Position numbers and translations under genes: made by a program
The notes under the pieces: model-generated
What the model was told of the DNA's origin: nothing
Database searches by the model: none
The model's input: the letters and a program-made list of their open reading frames with translations, nothing else
Source of the DNA: JAYWAM01 sp043782425
GTDB lineage: Bacteria > Pseudomonadota > Gammaproteobacteria > Burkholderiales > Usitatibacteraceae
Direction of reading: 5' to 3'
NCBI GenBank assembly: GCA_043782425.1
Contig: JAYWAM010000136.1
Coordinates: 1-16,107, forward strand
DNA: 16,107 nucleotides
In this document: positions 6,105-13,652 of the stretch, piece by piece
How positions within the stretch are numbered: the stretch's first letter is position 1
Layout: every line of letters starts with the position of its first letter

Positions 6105-7823
6105 CTAATTCTTCTCCAAAACATAGCGGCCGGGCGCGGCTTCTATGGGCTTAAAATTGGAATTACCTAGCTGCTTGCGCGCCGCTACACGCTTGCCGCT
6201 GAACTGCTGTAGCCATCCAGCCCAACGCGGCCACCAGCTTCCGGCAATCTCCGGCGCACGCGCCAGCCACTCGTCTGACGTTTCCTGGTCCAGATCGAGA
6301 GGGCCGCCATCCCAGTAACTACGGTGATTTTTCGATGCCGGGTTGACCACGCCGGCAATATGCCCGCTGGCGCCGAGTACAAACTCCACCTTGCCTTTGA
6401 GATAACGTGTGCTCAACGCCGCAGTACGCCACGGCACGATATGGTCTTCGCGCGCCGCGAAGATAAATGCCGGCACATCGATTTTGCCCAGATCAAGCGG
6501 CACACCACACATGGTGAGCTTGCCCGGTTTGACCAGGTTGTTCTCTATATACATGTTGCGCAGATAGTAGGAATACATCGGGCCGGGCAGGTTGGTGCTG
6601 TCGCAATTCCAGTACAGCAGATCGAAAGACGGCGGATTCAAGCCCTTGAGATAGTTGTGCACCACATAATTCCACACCAGTTCATTGGCGCGCAGGCTGG
6701 AAAAAGCAAAGGCGATTTCCGCTCCCGCTATGATGCCGCCCTGGCCTACATCGTGCTCGCAGCGCGCAACGAAAGCCTCGTCGATATAAGCGCTGATCTC
6801 GCCGGTATCGGAAAAATCGAGAAACGCCGAAAGCAGCGTGAGACTCTCCACCACATCGTGACCCATATGCTTGAGCACCGCCAGCGCGCTCGCCACCAGT
6901 GTTCCGCCGACACAAAAACCGAGCACGTTAACTTTTTCGATGTTGCAAATCTGGCGCGCCGTGTCGAGCGCCGCGACGATGCCGTCGGCAATGTAATGAT
7001 CCCAGGTGAGATGTCCCAGATCGGGGGAAATATTGCGCCACGAAACAACGAATACCGTGTGCCCCTGCTCGACCGCGTAACGCACCAAGGAATTTTGCGG
7101 GCGCATGTCGAGGATGTAAAACTTGTTGATGCATGGCGGCACGATGACCAGCGGGCGTAAAAAAACCGTTTCGCTTAGCGGCTGATATTGAATGAGCTGC
7201 ATCACATCATTTTCAAATACCACACTGCCCGGCGTGATGGCGAGATTTTTGCCCACCTCGAAGGCCGTTTCGTCTGTCATGGAAATGTGGCCCTTCTCCA
7301 TATCGGCGCGCAGATTTTCCATACCCAGACGCAGGCTTTCACCTTTTGTTTCAAGTGCTTTTTTAAGCGCTTCGGGATTGGTCATCAGATAATTGGATGG
7401 CGCCAGCGCGTCCAGATACTGCTTGGCGAAAAAGCGCATGCGCCGCTTGGCCTCAGGCTCAAGATCGAGCTCATCGAGGCTTTGCATGAAAAAGCGCGCC
7501 GTGGTCAGATAGGATTGGGCAAGATAATTGAAGGCAGGGTGCTCATGCCATTCCTGACTGCTGAAGCGTTTATCGGAAGGCGCATGGCCCGCTGTTTTAT
7601 CGGGGGCCATGACGCGCTGCATGATGGCCATTTGTTCGTCAATATATTTTTGCTGCAACTGGGCGATGCGTTGCGGGTCCTGGTTCATGGCCTGCGCCCA
7701 CTGCTGGTAGGACTGGGCGAAATTTTCTGGTAGTTGCATATTATTTAGACTGGCGAGCCAGTTCTTGCCGGATTCCTGGGCGAGAGTAAGAAAATGTTTG
7801 AACTGATCGGTTTGCGTGTTCAC
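6105..7823 (-). CDS. phaC: Class I polyhydroxyalkanoate synthase PhaC
   Basis: Polymerises (R)-3-hydroxyacyl-CoA to PHA at the granule surface. 572 residues, close to the 589 of Cupriavidus PhaC1. The N-terminal domain (about 1-190) has the class I pattern, including FNYLAQSYL and PSNYLMTNPEAL. The alpha/beta-hydrolase core carries the lipase-like box GFCVGG with nucleophile Cys304, plus Asp460 (AREDHIVPW) and His488 (GASGHIAGV). The conserved Trp405 in LYWNCDSTNLPGP is present. The start is a GTG at 7823: an in-frame TGA lies 12 nt before it and the next Met is residue 29. There is no good ribosome-binding site, so initiation may be weak. It follows the ZIP gene by 41 bp. No PhaA thiolase is next to it. 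Confidence 0.97.
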   Translation of the reverse strand: MNTQTDQFKHFLTLAQESGKNWLASLNNMQLPENFAQSYQQWAQAMNQDPQRIAQLQQKYIDEQMAIMQRVMAPDKTAGHAPSDKRFSSQEWHEHPAFNYLAQSYLTTARFFMQSLDELDLEPEAKRRMRFFAKQYLDALAPSNYLMTNPEALKKALETKGESLRLGMENLRADMEKGHISMTDETAFEVGKNLAITPGSVVFENDVMQLIQYQPLSETVFLRPLVIVPPCINKFYILDMRPQNSLVRYAVEQGHTVFVVSWRNISPDLGHLTWDHYIADGIVAALDTARQICNIEKVNVLGFCVGGTLVASALAVLKHMGHDVVESLTLLSAFLDFSDTGEISAYIDEAFVARCEHDVGQGGIIAGAEIAFAFSSLRANELVWNYVVHNYLKGLNPPSFDLLYWNCDSTNLPGPMYSYYLRNMYIENNLVKPGKLTMCGVPLDLGKIDVPAFIFAAREDHIVPWRTAALSTRYLKGKVEFVLGASGHIAGVVNPASKNHRSYWDGGPLDLDQETSDEWLARAPEIAGSWWPRWAGWLQQFSGKRVAARKQLGNSNFKPIEAAPGRYVLEKN

Positions 7824-7864
7824 TATTGTGTGTCACTTTTCGTTTTTACTTATTTGTTTTACTT

Positions 7865-8662
7865 TTACGCGCCGAGAGCAACATGCAGCCCCCAGATCGT
7901 TGCGACACCCAACGCAATCAATGATACCTGTTGCGCCGTCGCGGAAAGCGAAGTGCGTTTGTGCAATCCGGGAATCAGATCCGCAACCGCAACGTAAATC
8001 ATGCTCGCAGCCGCAATGCTCAAAAGCGAGGGTATCCATTCCTGCATGGATTGCAATGCAAAATAAGCCAGCAACGCACCGATGAAAGTCGCCAGACTGG
8101 AAACCAGGTTGAGCGTCAGCGCGGCGCGCTTCGAATAGCCGGAATGGAGCAGGATCACGAAATCACCGATTTCCTGCGGAACTTCATGGGCAATGATGGC
8201 AAGCGCCGTAACAACACCTAACTTGTAATCGGCAATGAAAGTTGCCGTGATGATGATACCGTCGACAAAGTTGTGAAAGGTATCGCCGACAGTAATCATC
8301 AGTCCGCTGCGACCGTGGTCGTGTTGCGCCGCAGAGTGCGCTGCGCCATGCCCTTCAAAATCCTCGGCATGATAGTGGCGCCAGAGAACCAATTTTTCCA
8401 GCAGGAAAAATAACATGATGCCGGCCAGTATGGTTATTGCCGAGACGCGATAATCGTGTGATTCCTCAAAAATATGCGGCAACATTTCCAAAAAAACCGC
8501 CCCTAACAAGGTACCGACGGCAAAACTGACTAAAGTTGGAATCCATCCGCGCGGCGCGCGCAAGGCGATCAGGGCGGCCAGCAGAACTGAAAGCAGACTT
8601 CCTGCGAAACAGGCGATGAGAATAGCAGCAAGAAGAGGCATGGGCAGAGCAGGCAGGGTCAC
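7865..8662 (-). CDS. ZIP-family metal (zinc/iron) transporter
   Basis: Inner-membrane divalent metal carrier, 265 residues, with about eight membrane segments. The two signature helices are clear: GDTFHNFVDGII (126-137, metal-site His130, Asn131 and Asp134) and AHEVPQEIGDF (158-168, His159, Glu160 and Glu164). A His-rich cytoplasmic loop lies between helices 3 and 4 (HYHAEDFEGHGAAHSAAQHDHG, about 96-117), as usual for ZIPs. The substrate cannot be told from sequence; ZupT and the GufA-like branch are both possible. The frame starts at GTG 8662; an ATG seven codons later (8641) is equally credible, and neither has a clear ribosome-binding site. It lies 63 bp after pgeF and 41 bp before phaC, all on the minus strand. 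Confidence 0.92.
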   Translation of the reverse strand: MTLPALPMPLLAAILIACFAGSLLSVLLAALIALRAPRGWIPTLVSFAVGTLLGAVFLEMLPHIFEESHDYRVSAITILAGIMLFFLLEKLVLWRHYHAEDFEGHGAAHSAAQHDHGRSGLMITVGDTFHNFVDGIIITATFIADYKLGVVTALAIIAHEVPQEIGDFVILLHSGYSKRAALTLNLVSSLATFIGALLAYFALQSMQEWIPSLLSIAAASMIYVAVADLIPGLHKRTSLSATAQQVSLIALGVATIWGLHVALGA

Positions 8663-8725
8663 AACGGCGAAAATATATTTAGCGTGGCATGGGAGTTACC
8701 GGGTGAGTTTAGCATACGCGTCGGG

Positions 8726-9469
8726 TCATTTCTTTGTTTTATCGAGCCAAATCAACGCCGCCATGCGCCCTGTCGTTTTATCGCGCCGAAAGGAATAAAA
8801 GCGTTGCGCATCGCTCACGGTGCAATATCCCGCGCCATAGGCCGCCATCACGCCCGCGCGCTTTAAACGCAGCCGCGCCAGGGCATAAATATCGGCGAGG
8901 TATTTGCCGTTGGGGCGATGGCGAAACGCCACGCACGCGGCGCTATCGCGCTCAACGAAGGCGTCGTAAACATCTTGCCCCACTTCAAATACCTCGGCGC
9001 CTATGGCCGGTCCCAGCCAGGCTAGCACCTCGCTCCCTGGCTTTTGCATAGCTTCCAGTGTGTGCTCAATGACGCCTGCGGCGAGACCGCGCCATCCAGC
9101 ATGGGCGCAAGCGACAACCGTGGCGGCGCGATCGCACAGCAACACCGGCAGGCAGTCGGCAACCAGCACAGTGCACACTACGCCGGGTTGATTCGTCCAC
9201 GCTCCATCGGCCTCTACAACACCCTGCACCTGATGCGCGGCGACCACCGCGGCGCCGTGCACTTGCGAAAGCCACTTAGGTTCTTCCGGTAGCAGGGCAC
9301 GCAAGCGCCTGCGATTTTCCACGACATGCCGCTCTTCGTCGCCCACATGCAGACCCAAATTATTGGAAGCATAGTTTGCTGTACTCACACCGCCGTGGCG
9401 CGTGCTCATCAGCGATTTCACGCTTGCGGGCGCGGGCCAGTCGGGGACGATGAAATGCTTGAGCATCAT
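8726..9469 (-). CDS. pgeF: Peptidoglycan editing factor / multicopper-like purine nucleoside phosphorylase (YfiH family)
   Basis: YfiH/PgeF family, once called polyphenol oxidase or laccase. Members act as purine nucleoside phosphorylase and adenosine deaminase, and in E. coli keep wrong amino acids out of peptidoglycan precursors. 247 residues, normal length. The zinc ligands are visible: His71 (SQVHGA), Cys106 (VADCLPVLL) and His123 (CAHAGWRGL). The C-terminal RFYSFRRDKTTGRMAALIWL is also typical. Two ATGs lie in tandem at 9469 and 9466; the first overlaps the rluD stop in an ATGA junction. The order rluD-pgeF is conserved widely in proteobacteria, which supports both names. Confidence 0.96.
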   Translation of the reverse strand: MMLKHFIVPDWPAPASVKSLMSTRHGGVSTANYASNNLGLHVGDEERHVVENRRRLRALLPEEPKWLSQVHGAAVVAAHQVQGVVEADGAWTNQPGVVCTVLVADCLPVLLCDRAATVVACAHAGWRGLAAGVIEHTLEAMQKPGSEVLAWLGPAIGAEVFEVGQDVYDAFVERDSAACVAFRHRPNGKYLADIYALARLRLKRAGVMAAYGAGYCTVSDAQRFYSFRRDKTTGRMAALIWLDKTKK

Positions 9470-10473
9470 GCAGCCCTGACTGCGTCTATCAAAGCTTGCA
9501 TATCGGCGGGCAGCGGCGCTTCAAAGTTCAGCGTCTTGTGTGTCAGTGGATGCACAAATGCCAGCTTTTGCGCATGCAGCGCCTGGCGATTGAAGTGCGC
9601 AATGGCGTCACGCAGATCACCGTCGGTCACAGGTTTGCCGCCGTACACCGCGTCGCCTTCAAGCGGATGCTTAATGGATTGCATGTGCACACGAATCTGA
9701 TGCGTACGACCGGTCTCGAGGCGGCATTCAAGCAAAGTATGCAAGGCAAAGCGCTCCAGCACGCGGTAATGCGTCAGCGCCGACTTGCCGTTGCCGACCA
9801 CAGCCATTTTGGTTCTGACGCGCGCATGCCGTCCAATCGGCGCATCGACACTGCCGTCGCTGCTCACTCTACCTTGCACCAGCGCTACATATTCGCGCTT
9901 CACACTGCGCGCCTGCAACTGGCGCACCAGCTCCACCTGCGCAATATCGGTCATAGCCACCATCATCAGGCCGCTGGTATCCTTGTCGAGACGATGCACA
10001 ATGCCGGCGCGTGGAATACGCGCAAGTTGCGGCGCGCGGTACAGCAAGCCATTGAGCAAGGTGCCGCTCCAGTTGCCGGCGGCCGGGTGCACCACCAGCC
10101 CCGGCGGCTTGTTAATCACCATGACCGCAGCGTCTTCAAATACCACATCAAGCGCCATCTCCTCTGGCCCAAAGGCCAGATCTTCGTCGCGCGCCCTGAG
10201 CGTGACGAGCACTTTTTCCCCGCCTATAACTTTGCGCTTGGCTATAGCCGCAGCCCCTTCGACCAGCACCGCGCCTTCTCTTATCAAAGCTGTGAGACGG
10301 CTACGCGATTGTTGCGGAAGCAGGGCGGCCAGCGCCTGATCGAGGCGCAATCCGGCGCAGGAAAACGGTATTTCAAGCTCCACCTTTTCACTTAAGGCAG
10401 GCGCGAGGCCGCTTGAGAGGAGCGGTGATGGGATTGAGATATAATCGTCGTCTTCAAGTTCGAGGTCCACCAT
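9466..10473 (-). CDS. rluD: 23S rRNA pseudouridine synthase RluD
   Basis: Makes pseudouridines in helix 69 of 23S rRNA (1911, 1915 and 1917 in E. coli numbering). From the start chosen here it has 335 residues: an acidic N-terminal tail (1-28), an S4 RNA-binding domain (about 30-92, GLRLDQALAALLPQQSRSRL) and the RluA-type catalytic domain with GIVHRLDKDTSGLM, catalytic Asp163. ETGRTHQIRVH is also conserved. The frame runs upstream to 10545, but that start would lie inside bamD; the ATG at 10473 avoids this and overlaps the bamD ATG by two bases. It has no strong ribosome-binding site, so the start is less sure than the function. pgeF follows with a 4-nt overlap. Confidence 0.95.
   Translation of the reverse strand: MVDLELEDDDYISIPSPLLSSGLAPALSEKVELEIPFSCAGLRLDQALAALLPQQSRSRLTALIREGAVLVEGAAAIAKRKVIGGEKVLVTLRARDEDLAFGPEEMALDVVFEDAAVMVINKPPGLVVHPAAGNWSGTLLNGLLYRAPQLARIPRAGIVHRLDKDTSGLMMVAMTDIAQVELVRQLQARSVKREYVALVQGRVSSDGSVDAPIGRHARVRTKMAVVGNGKSALTHYRVLERFALHTLLECRLETGRTHQIRVHMQSIKHPLEGDAVYGGKPVTDGDLRDAIAHFNRQALHAQKLAFVHPLTHKTLNFEAPLPADMQALIDAVRAA
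10440..10445 (+). promoter_or_regulatory. -10 box candidate for bamD inside the rluD start region
   Basis: A perfect TATAAT lies 26 bp before the bamD ATG and would start transcription near 10452. The best -35-like sequence is TTGAGA at 10413-10418, but the spacer is 21 bp, longer than ideal. If real, the bamD promoter lies within rluD codons 10-20. Confidence 0.4.
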
Positions 10474-11260
10474 GAAGCGAAGTTTAGCTGTTTTTCTGAT
10501 TGCACTGACAGGCTTTACCACAGGCTGCGGCATGTTTGGCGACAAGCTCGATCCGCAAAAAAACTGGACGCCGGAACAGTTCTACCAAGCCGCCAAAGAC
10601 GAGCTTGATTCGGGCAATTACCAGGGCGCCGTAAAGCTCTATCAAGCATTGGAAGCGAAATATCCGTTCGGGCGCTATGCCCAACAGGCGCAGATCGACA
10701 TCGCCTACTCCTATTACAAAGAGGGAGAGACAGCGCAAGCCATTGCGGCATGCGATCGCTTCATGAAGCTGCATCCCAACCATCCTAATCTCGATTACGC
10801 GCTGTATTTGAAAGCGCTAACGCACTACAAGCTCGATCAAGGTTTGCTCGGCGCGTGGCTAGATCAGGATATATCCGAGCGCGACCCCAAGGCGTTGAGC
10901 GAATCATTCGATGTATTCAAAGAACTGGTAGAACGCTTTCCTGAGAGCCGATATGCCGACGACTCGCGCGCGCGCATGGCTTTCCTCATCAACACGCTGG
11001 CCAGGCATGAAGTGCATGTGGCGAACTATTACTACAATCGCGGCGCCTACCTTGCGGCAGCGAACCGCGCGCAATCCGCGCTGCTGCGCTACCCGCAAGC
11101 CCCCTCCAACGAAGACGCGCTGACGATGATGGTCAAGGCCTACGAAAAAATGGGCATGAACGATCTGGCGGCTGATGCTAAACGTGTGCTGGAGAAAAAC
11201 TTCCCGAAAAACCAATCTGCTCAAGGCCAATCGGGCAAAACCTGGTGGAAGCTCTGGTAG
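10472..11260 (+). CDS. bamD: Outer-membrane protein assembly factor BamD (lipoprotein)
   Basis: Essential lipoprotein of the BAM complex, which inserts beta-barrel proteins in the outer membrane; it sits on the inner leaflet facing the periplasm. 262 residues. The signal peptide (1-18) ends at a lipobox GFTTGC, with Cys19 the lipidation site; Thr at -3 in place of Leu is slightly unusual. Tetratricopeptide-like helices follow: FYQAAKDELDSGNYQGAVKLYQALEAKYPFG (about 37-67) begins the series, and DYALYLKALTHYKLDQG and the VERFPESRYADDSRARM region match BamD (older names YfiO, ComL). GAGG lies 6 nt before the start. The gene is divergent from rluD, a conserved arrangement, and converges on ppk1 with only 5 bp between the stops. 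Confidence 0.96.
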   Translation: MKRSLAVFLIALTGFTTGCGMFGDKLDPQKNWTPEQFYQAAKDELDSGNYQGAVKLYQALEAKYPFGRYAQQAQIDIAYSYYKEGETAQAIAACDRFMKLHPNHPNLDYALYLKALTHYKLDQGLLGAWLDQDISERDPKALSESFDVFKELVERFPESRYADDSRARMAFLINTLARHEVHVANYYYNRGAYLAAANRAQSALLRYPQAPSNEDALTMMVKAYEKMGMNDLAADAKRVLEKNFPKNQSAQGQSGKTWWKLW

Positions 11261-11265
11261 GCGCT

Positions 11266-13353
11266 CTAATCGCTAGCCAGCATCGCCAGCAACTCCAGCT
11301 GCGCGCAGCGGTGCTGGGCGCGGCCTGGCTTCTTTTTTGCATACCCGCCCGCGCCATCCATCTCCCACGCCTGCTTGTTATCCGTTAGATAAGGCTTTAG
11401 ACCTTCTCGGATAACGCGTTTCTTCAGCCGCTCCTCCAGCACCGGAAAGCACAGCTCGATGCGGCGGAAAAAATTGCGCTCCATCCAATCCGCGCTCGAT
11501 AGATAAACTTGCTGCTCACCGCCTGCACGAAAGTAAAAAATGCGCGAGTGCTCAAGAAAGCGCCCGATGATGGAACGCACGCGGATATTCTGCGAAAGTC
11601 CCTCGATACCGGGTCTGAGCGCACACACACCGCGCACAATGAGATCGATCTTTACCCCAGCCTTGGACGCGCGGTAAAGCGCCTCTATGACCTGCGGATC
11701 GAGTAGCGCATTCATTTTGGCGATAATCGCCGCCGCCTTTCCGGCCTTGGCGAACTTGATCTCGCGCTCGATACAACCCAGGATGCCCTCGTGCAGCGTG
11801 AACGGCGCCTGGAAAGTGTGCTGTAGTTTACTGGCTTTGCCCAGGCCAGTGAGTTGCACGAAGACTTCATTCACATCGGCGCAAATGCCTTCATGGCAGG
11901 TCATGAGTCCAAAGTCGGTGTACAGACGAGCAGTGCGCGGATGGTAGTTGCCGGTGCCGAGGTGCACGTAGCGGCGCAGCACCAGTTTGCCTTTCTGTTC
12001 TTCGCGGCGCACCACCATGGACATCTTGGCGTGCGTTTTGTGGCCTACCACACCATAGACCACGTGCGCGCCGACTGCTTCGAGCCGCGCCGCCCAGTTG
12101 ATGTTGGCTTCTTCGTCAAAGCGCGCCATCAACTCGACCACCACAGTGACTTCCTTGCCGCGCTTGGCGGCGTCGATGAGCGCCTCCATGATGAGCGAAT
12201 CGGTTCCGATGCGATACACGGTCTGCTTGATCGCAACCACCTGCGCATCCTTGGCCGCCTGGCGAATGAATTCGATCACCGGCGCGAAAGATTGAAATGG
12301 ATGGTGCAGCAGCACATCACCTTTGCTGATGGTGTCAAACACATCGTCAGCTCTCGATAGCGCCTTGGGCAGGCCGGGCGAGAAGGCCTTGAATTTAAGA
12401 TCGGGCCGCGCGACTTGCTCGGGAACGTTCATCAGGCGCACCAGATTCACGGGGCCGTTAACCAGATAAAGATCGTCGTCTTCCAGCTCGAATTGTTGCA
12501 ATAGAAACTGCACCATGTTTTTCGAGCAGTTGTCGGCAATTTCCAGGCGCACTGCGTCGCCTAAATGGCGCTGTGGCAATTCACCCTGCAAAGCGGTGCG
12601 CAGATTCTTCACCTCTTCCTCGTCGACAAACAAATCGCTATTGCGCGTAGCGCGAAACTGGTAGCAACCCAACACCTGCATGCCGGAAAATAGTTCGTGC
12701 ACATGGGTATGCAATATCGAGGTGAGAAAAATAAAATCGTTTTCGCCTTCCGCCACGCCTGCGGGAAGCTTGATGACGCGCGGCAACACACGCGGCGCCT
12801 GCACAATAGCCGCGCCCGAATCGCGGCCAAAGGCATCGCGCCCGGCAAGCTCTACGGCGAAATTCAGGCTTTTATTGAACACGCGCGGAAATGGATGCGC
12901 CGGATCGAGCCCGATGGGCGTGAGCACCGGCATTAATTCGCGAAAGAAAAAATCCTTGATCCACACCTGTTGCTGCGCCGACCACGCTGTGCGGCGCACG
13001 AAACGAATGCCCTGGCGCGCCAGTTGCGGAAATAACTCATCGTTGAGCAGCGCGTATTGACGCGCGACGATAATGTGAATGTCGCGGCTCAAAACGCCAA
13101 AAGCCTGGCGCGGCGTCATGCCGTCAGGCCCTGCCGTCGTAGCGCCAAGCTTGATTTGTTCCTTGAGGCCGGCAACGCGGATCTCGAAAAACTCGTCGAG
13201 ATTGCTGCTCACAATAGTCAGGAACTTGAGACGTTCAAGTAGCGGCGTGGCGCGATCCTCCGCCTGCGCGAGTACGCGGCGATTGAAAGCCAGCAACTGG
13301 ATTTCACGATTGAGAAAATGATCGGTAGGAATCAAAGCGGTTCTTTTTGACAT
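11266..13353 (-). CDS. ppk1: Polyphosphate kinase Ppk1
   Basis: Membrane-associated enzyme that reversibly moves the gamma-phosphate of ATP to polyphosphate. 695 residues (E. coli 688). The N-terminal domain begins FLNREIQLLAFNRRVL and SSNLDEFFEIRVAG. The head domain follows, then two phospholipase-D-like domains. The phosphorylated histidine of the family is His441 in KTHAK, and the second active-site His is His602 in EHSRIFYF. RFDEEANINWAARLE and LGTGNYHPRTARLYTDFGLMT are strongly conserved. The ATG at 13353 is the only reasonable start, though without a good ribosome-binding site. It is divergent from ppx across 299 bp and convergent with bamD. Confidence 0.98.
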   Translation of the reverse strand: MSKRTALIPTDHFLNREIQLLAFNRRVLAQAEDRATPLLERLKFLTIVSSNLDEFFEIRVAGLKEQIKLGATTAGPDGMTPRQAFGVLSRDIHIIVARQYALLNDELFPQLARQGIRFVRRTAWSAQQQVWIKDFFFRELMPVLTPIGLDPAHPFPRVFNKSLNFAVELAGRDAFGRDSGAAIVQAPRVLPRVIKLPAGVAEGENDFIFLTSILHTHVHELFSGMQVLGCYQFRATRNSDLFVDEEEVKNLRTALQGELPQRHLGDAVRLEIADNCSKNMVQFLLQQFELEDDDLYLVNGPVNLVRLMNVPEQVARPDLKFKAFSPGLPKALSRADDVFDTISKGDVLLHHPFQSFAPVIEFIRQAAKDAQVVAIKQTVYRIGTDSLIMEALIDAAKRGKEVTVVVELMARFDEEANINWAARLEAVGAHVVYGVVGHKTHAKMSMVVRREEQKGKLVLRRYVHLGTGNYHPRTARLYTDFGLMTCHEGICADVNEVFVQLTGLGKASKLQHTFQAPFTLHEGILGCIEREIKFAKAGKAAAIIAKMNALLDPQVIEALYRASKAGVKIDLIVRGVCALRPGIEGLSQNIRVRSIIGRFLEHSRIFYFRAGGEQQVYLSSADWMERNFFRRIELCFPVLEERLKKRVIREGLKPYLTDNKQAWEMDGAGGYAKKKPGRAQHRCAQLELLAMLASD

Positions 13354-13652
13354 GCTGTAACGTACTTTCAGGAAGCTAAGCCCACAATGTTACCGTTTTA
13401 CGACAACAAGCCGCGCCACAGCACATGAAACTGTTCTTCTGCGGCGGCGGCTGGCGCGCATTTTTAAGGAATCTGTCTTCCTCGCCCCCGATTCAGGCAT
13501 TCGAGGGCAGGCTCCAGTGGGGAACCATTTTTTGCTAGCAGAACATGGATCCCCGCTTTCGCGGGAATGACAAATCTAGACTTGTTTGAGGTTCCTTAAA
13601 AGAGATTTATGACATACTCGCCACAGTACACCAGAAAATAAACCAAGCCCGC
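13354..13652. other. Divergent ppk1-ppx intergenic region
   Basis: 299 bp without a gene. It must hold the promoters of ppk1 (minus strand) and ppx (plus strand). Nearly half is taken up by the repeat element at 13462-13601, which lies closer to ppx and leaves only about 50 bp before the ppx ATG. I looked for a PhoB box (two TGTCA-like half sites spaced 11 bp) and found none that convinced me. No clear -35/-10 pair was found for either gene. Confidence 0.55.
13462..13601. repeat. 140-bp palindrome-ended repeat element with a dRS3-like hairpin
   Basis: The tips are inverted repeats: TTTTAAGGAATCT at 13462-13474 matches the reverse complement of 13589-13601 at 12 of 13 bases. Near the right end, GGATCCCCGCTTTCGCGGGA (13547-13566) followed by ATGAC is the widespread short hairpin of the type ATTCCCGCGAAAGCGGGAAT (dRS3 in Neisseria, similar units in other proteobacteria). 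It has no open frame. The right tip read inward, TTAAGGAACCTC, resembles TTAAGGGTACCTC of the element at 5941, so the two may be one family. Confidence 0.65.

Noticed and set aside
6324..7160. 278-residue plus-strand frame opposite phaC
   Set aside because: It reads as a codon-bias mirror of phaC with no recognisable domain; phaC is complete with all catalytic residues.
9496..10395. 299-residue plus-strand frame opposite rluD
   Set aside because: Antisense shadow of rluD, rich in His/Gln/Arg as expected from the reversed codons.
10474..10545. N-terminal 24-codon extension of rluD to 10545
   Set aside because: It would overlap the bamD signal-peptide coding region, and the added residues do not look like part of the RluD family.
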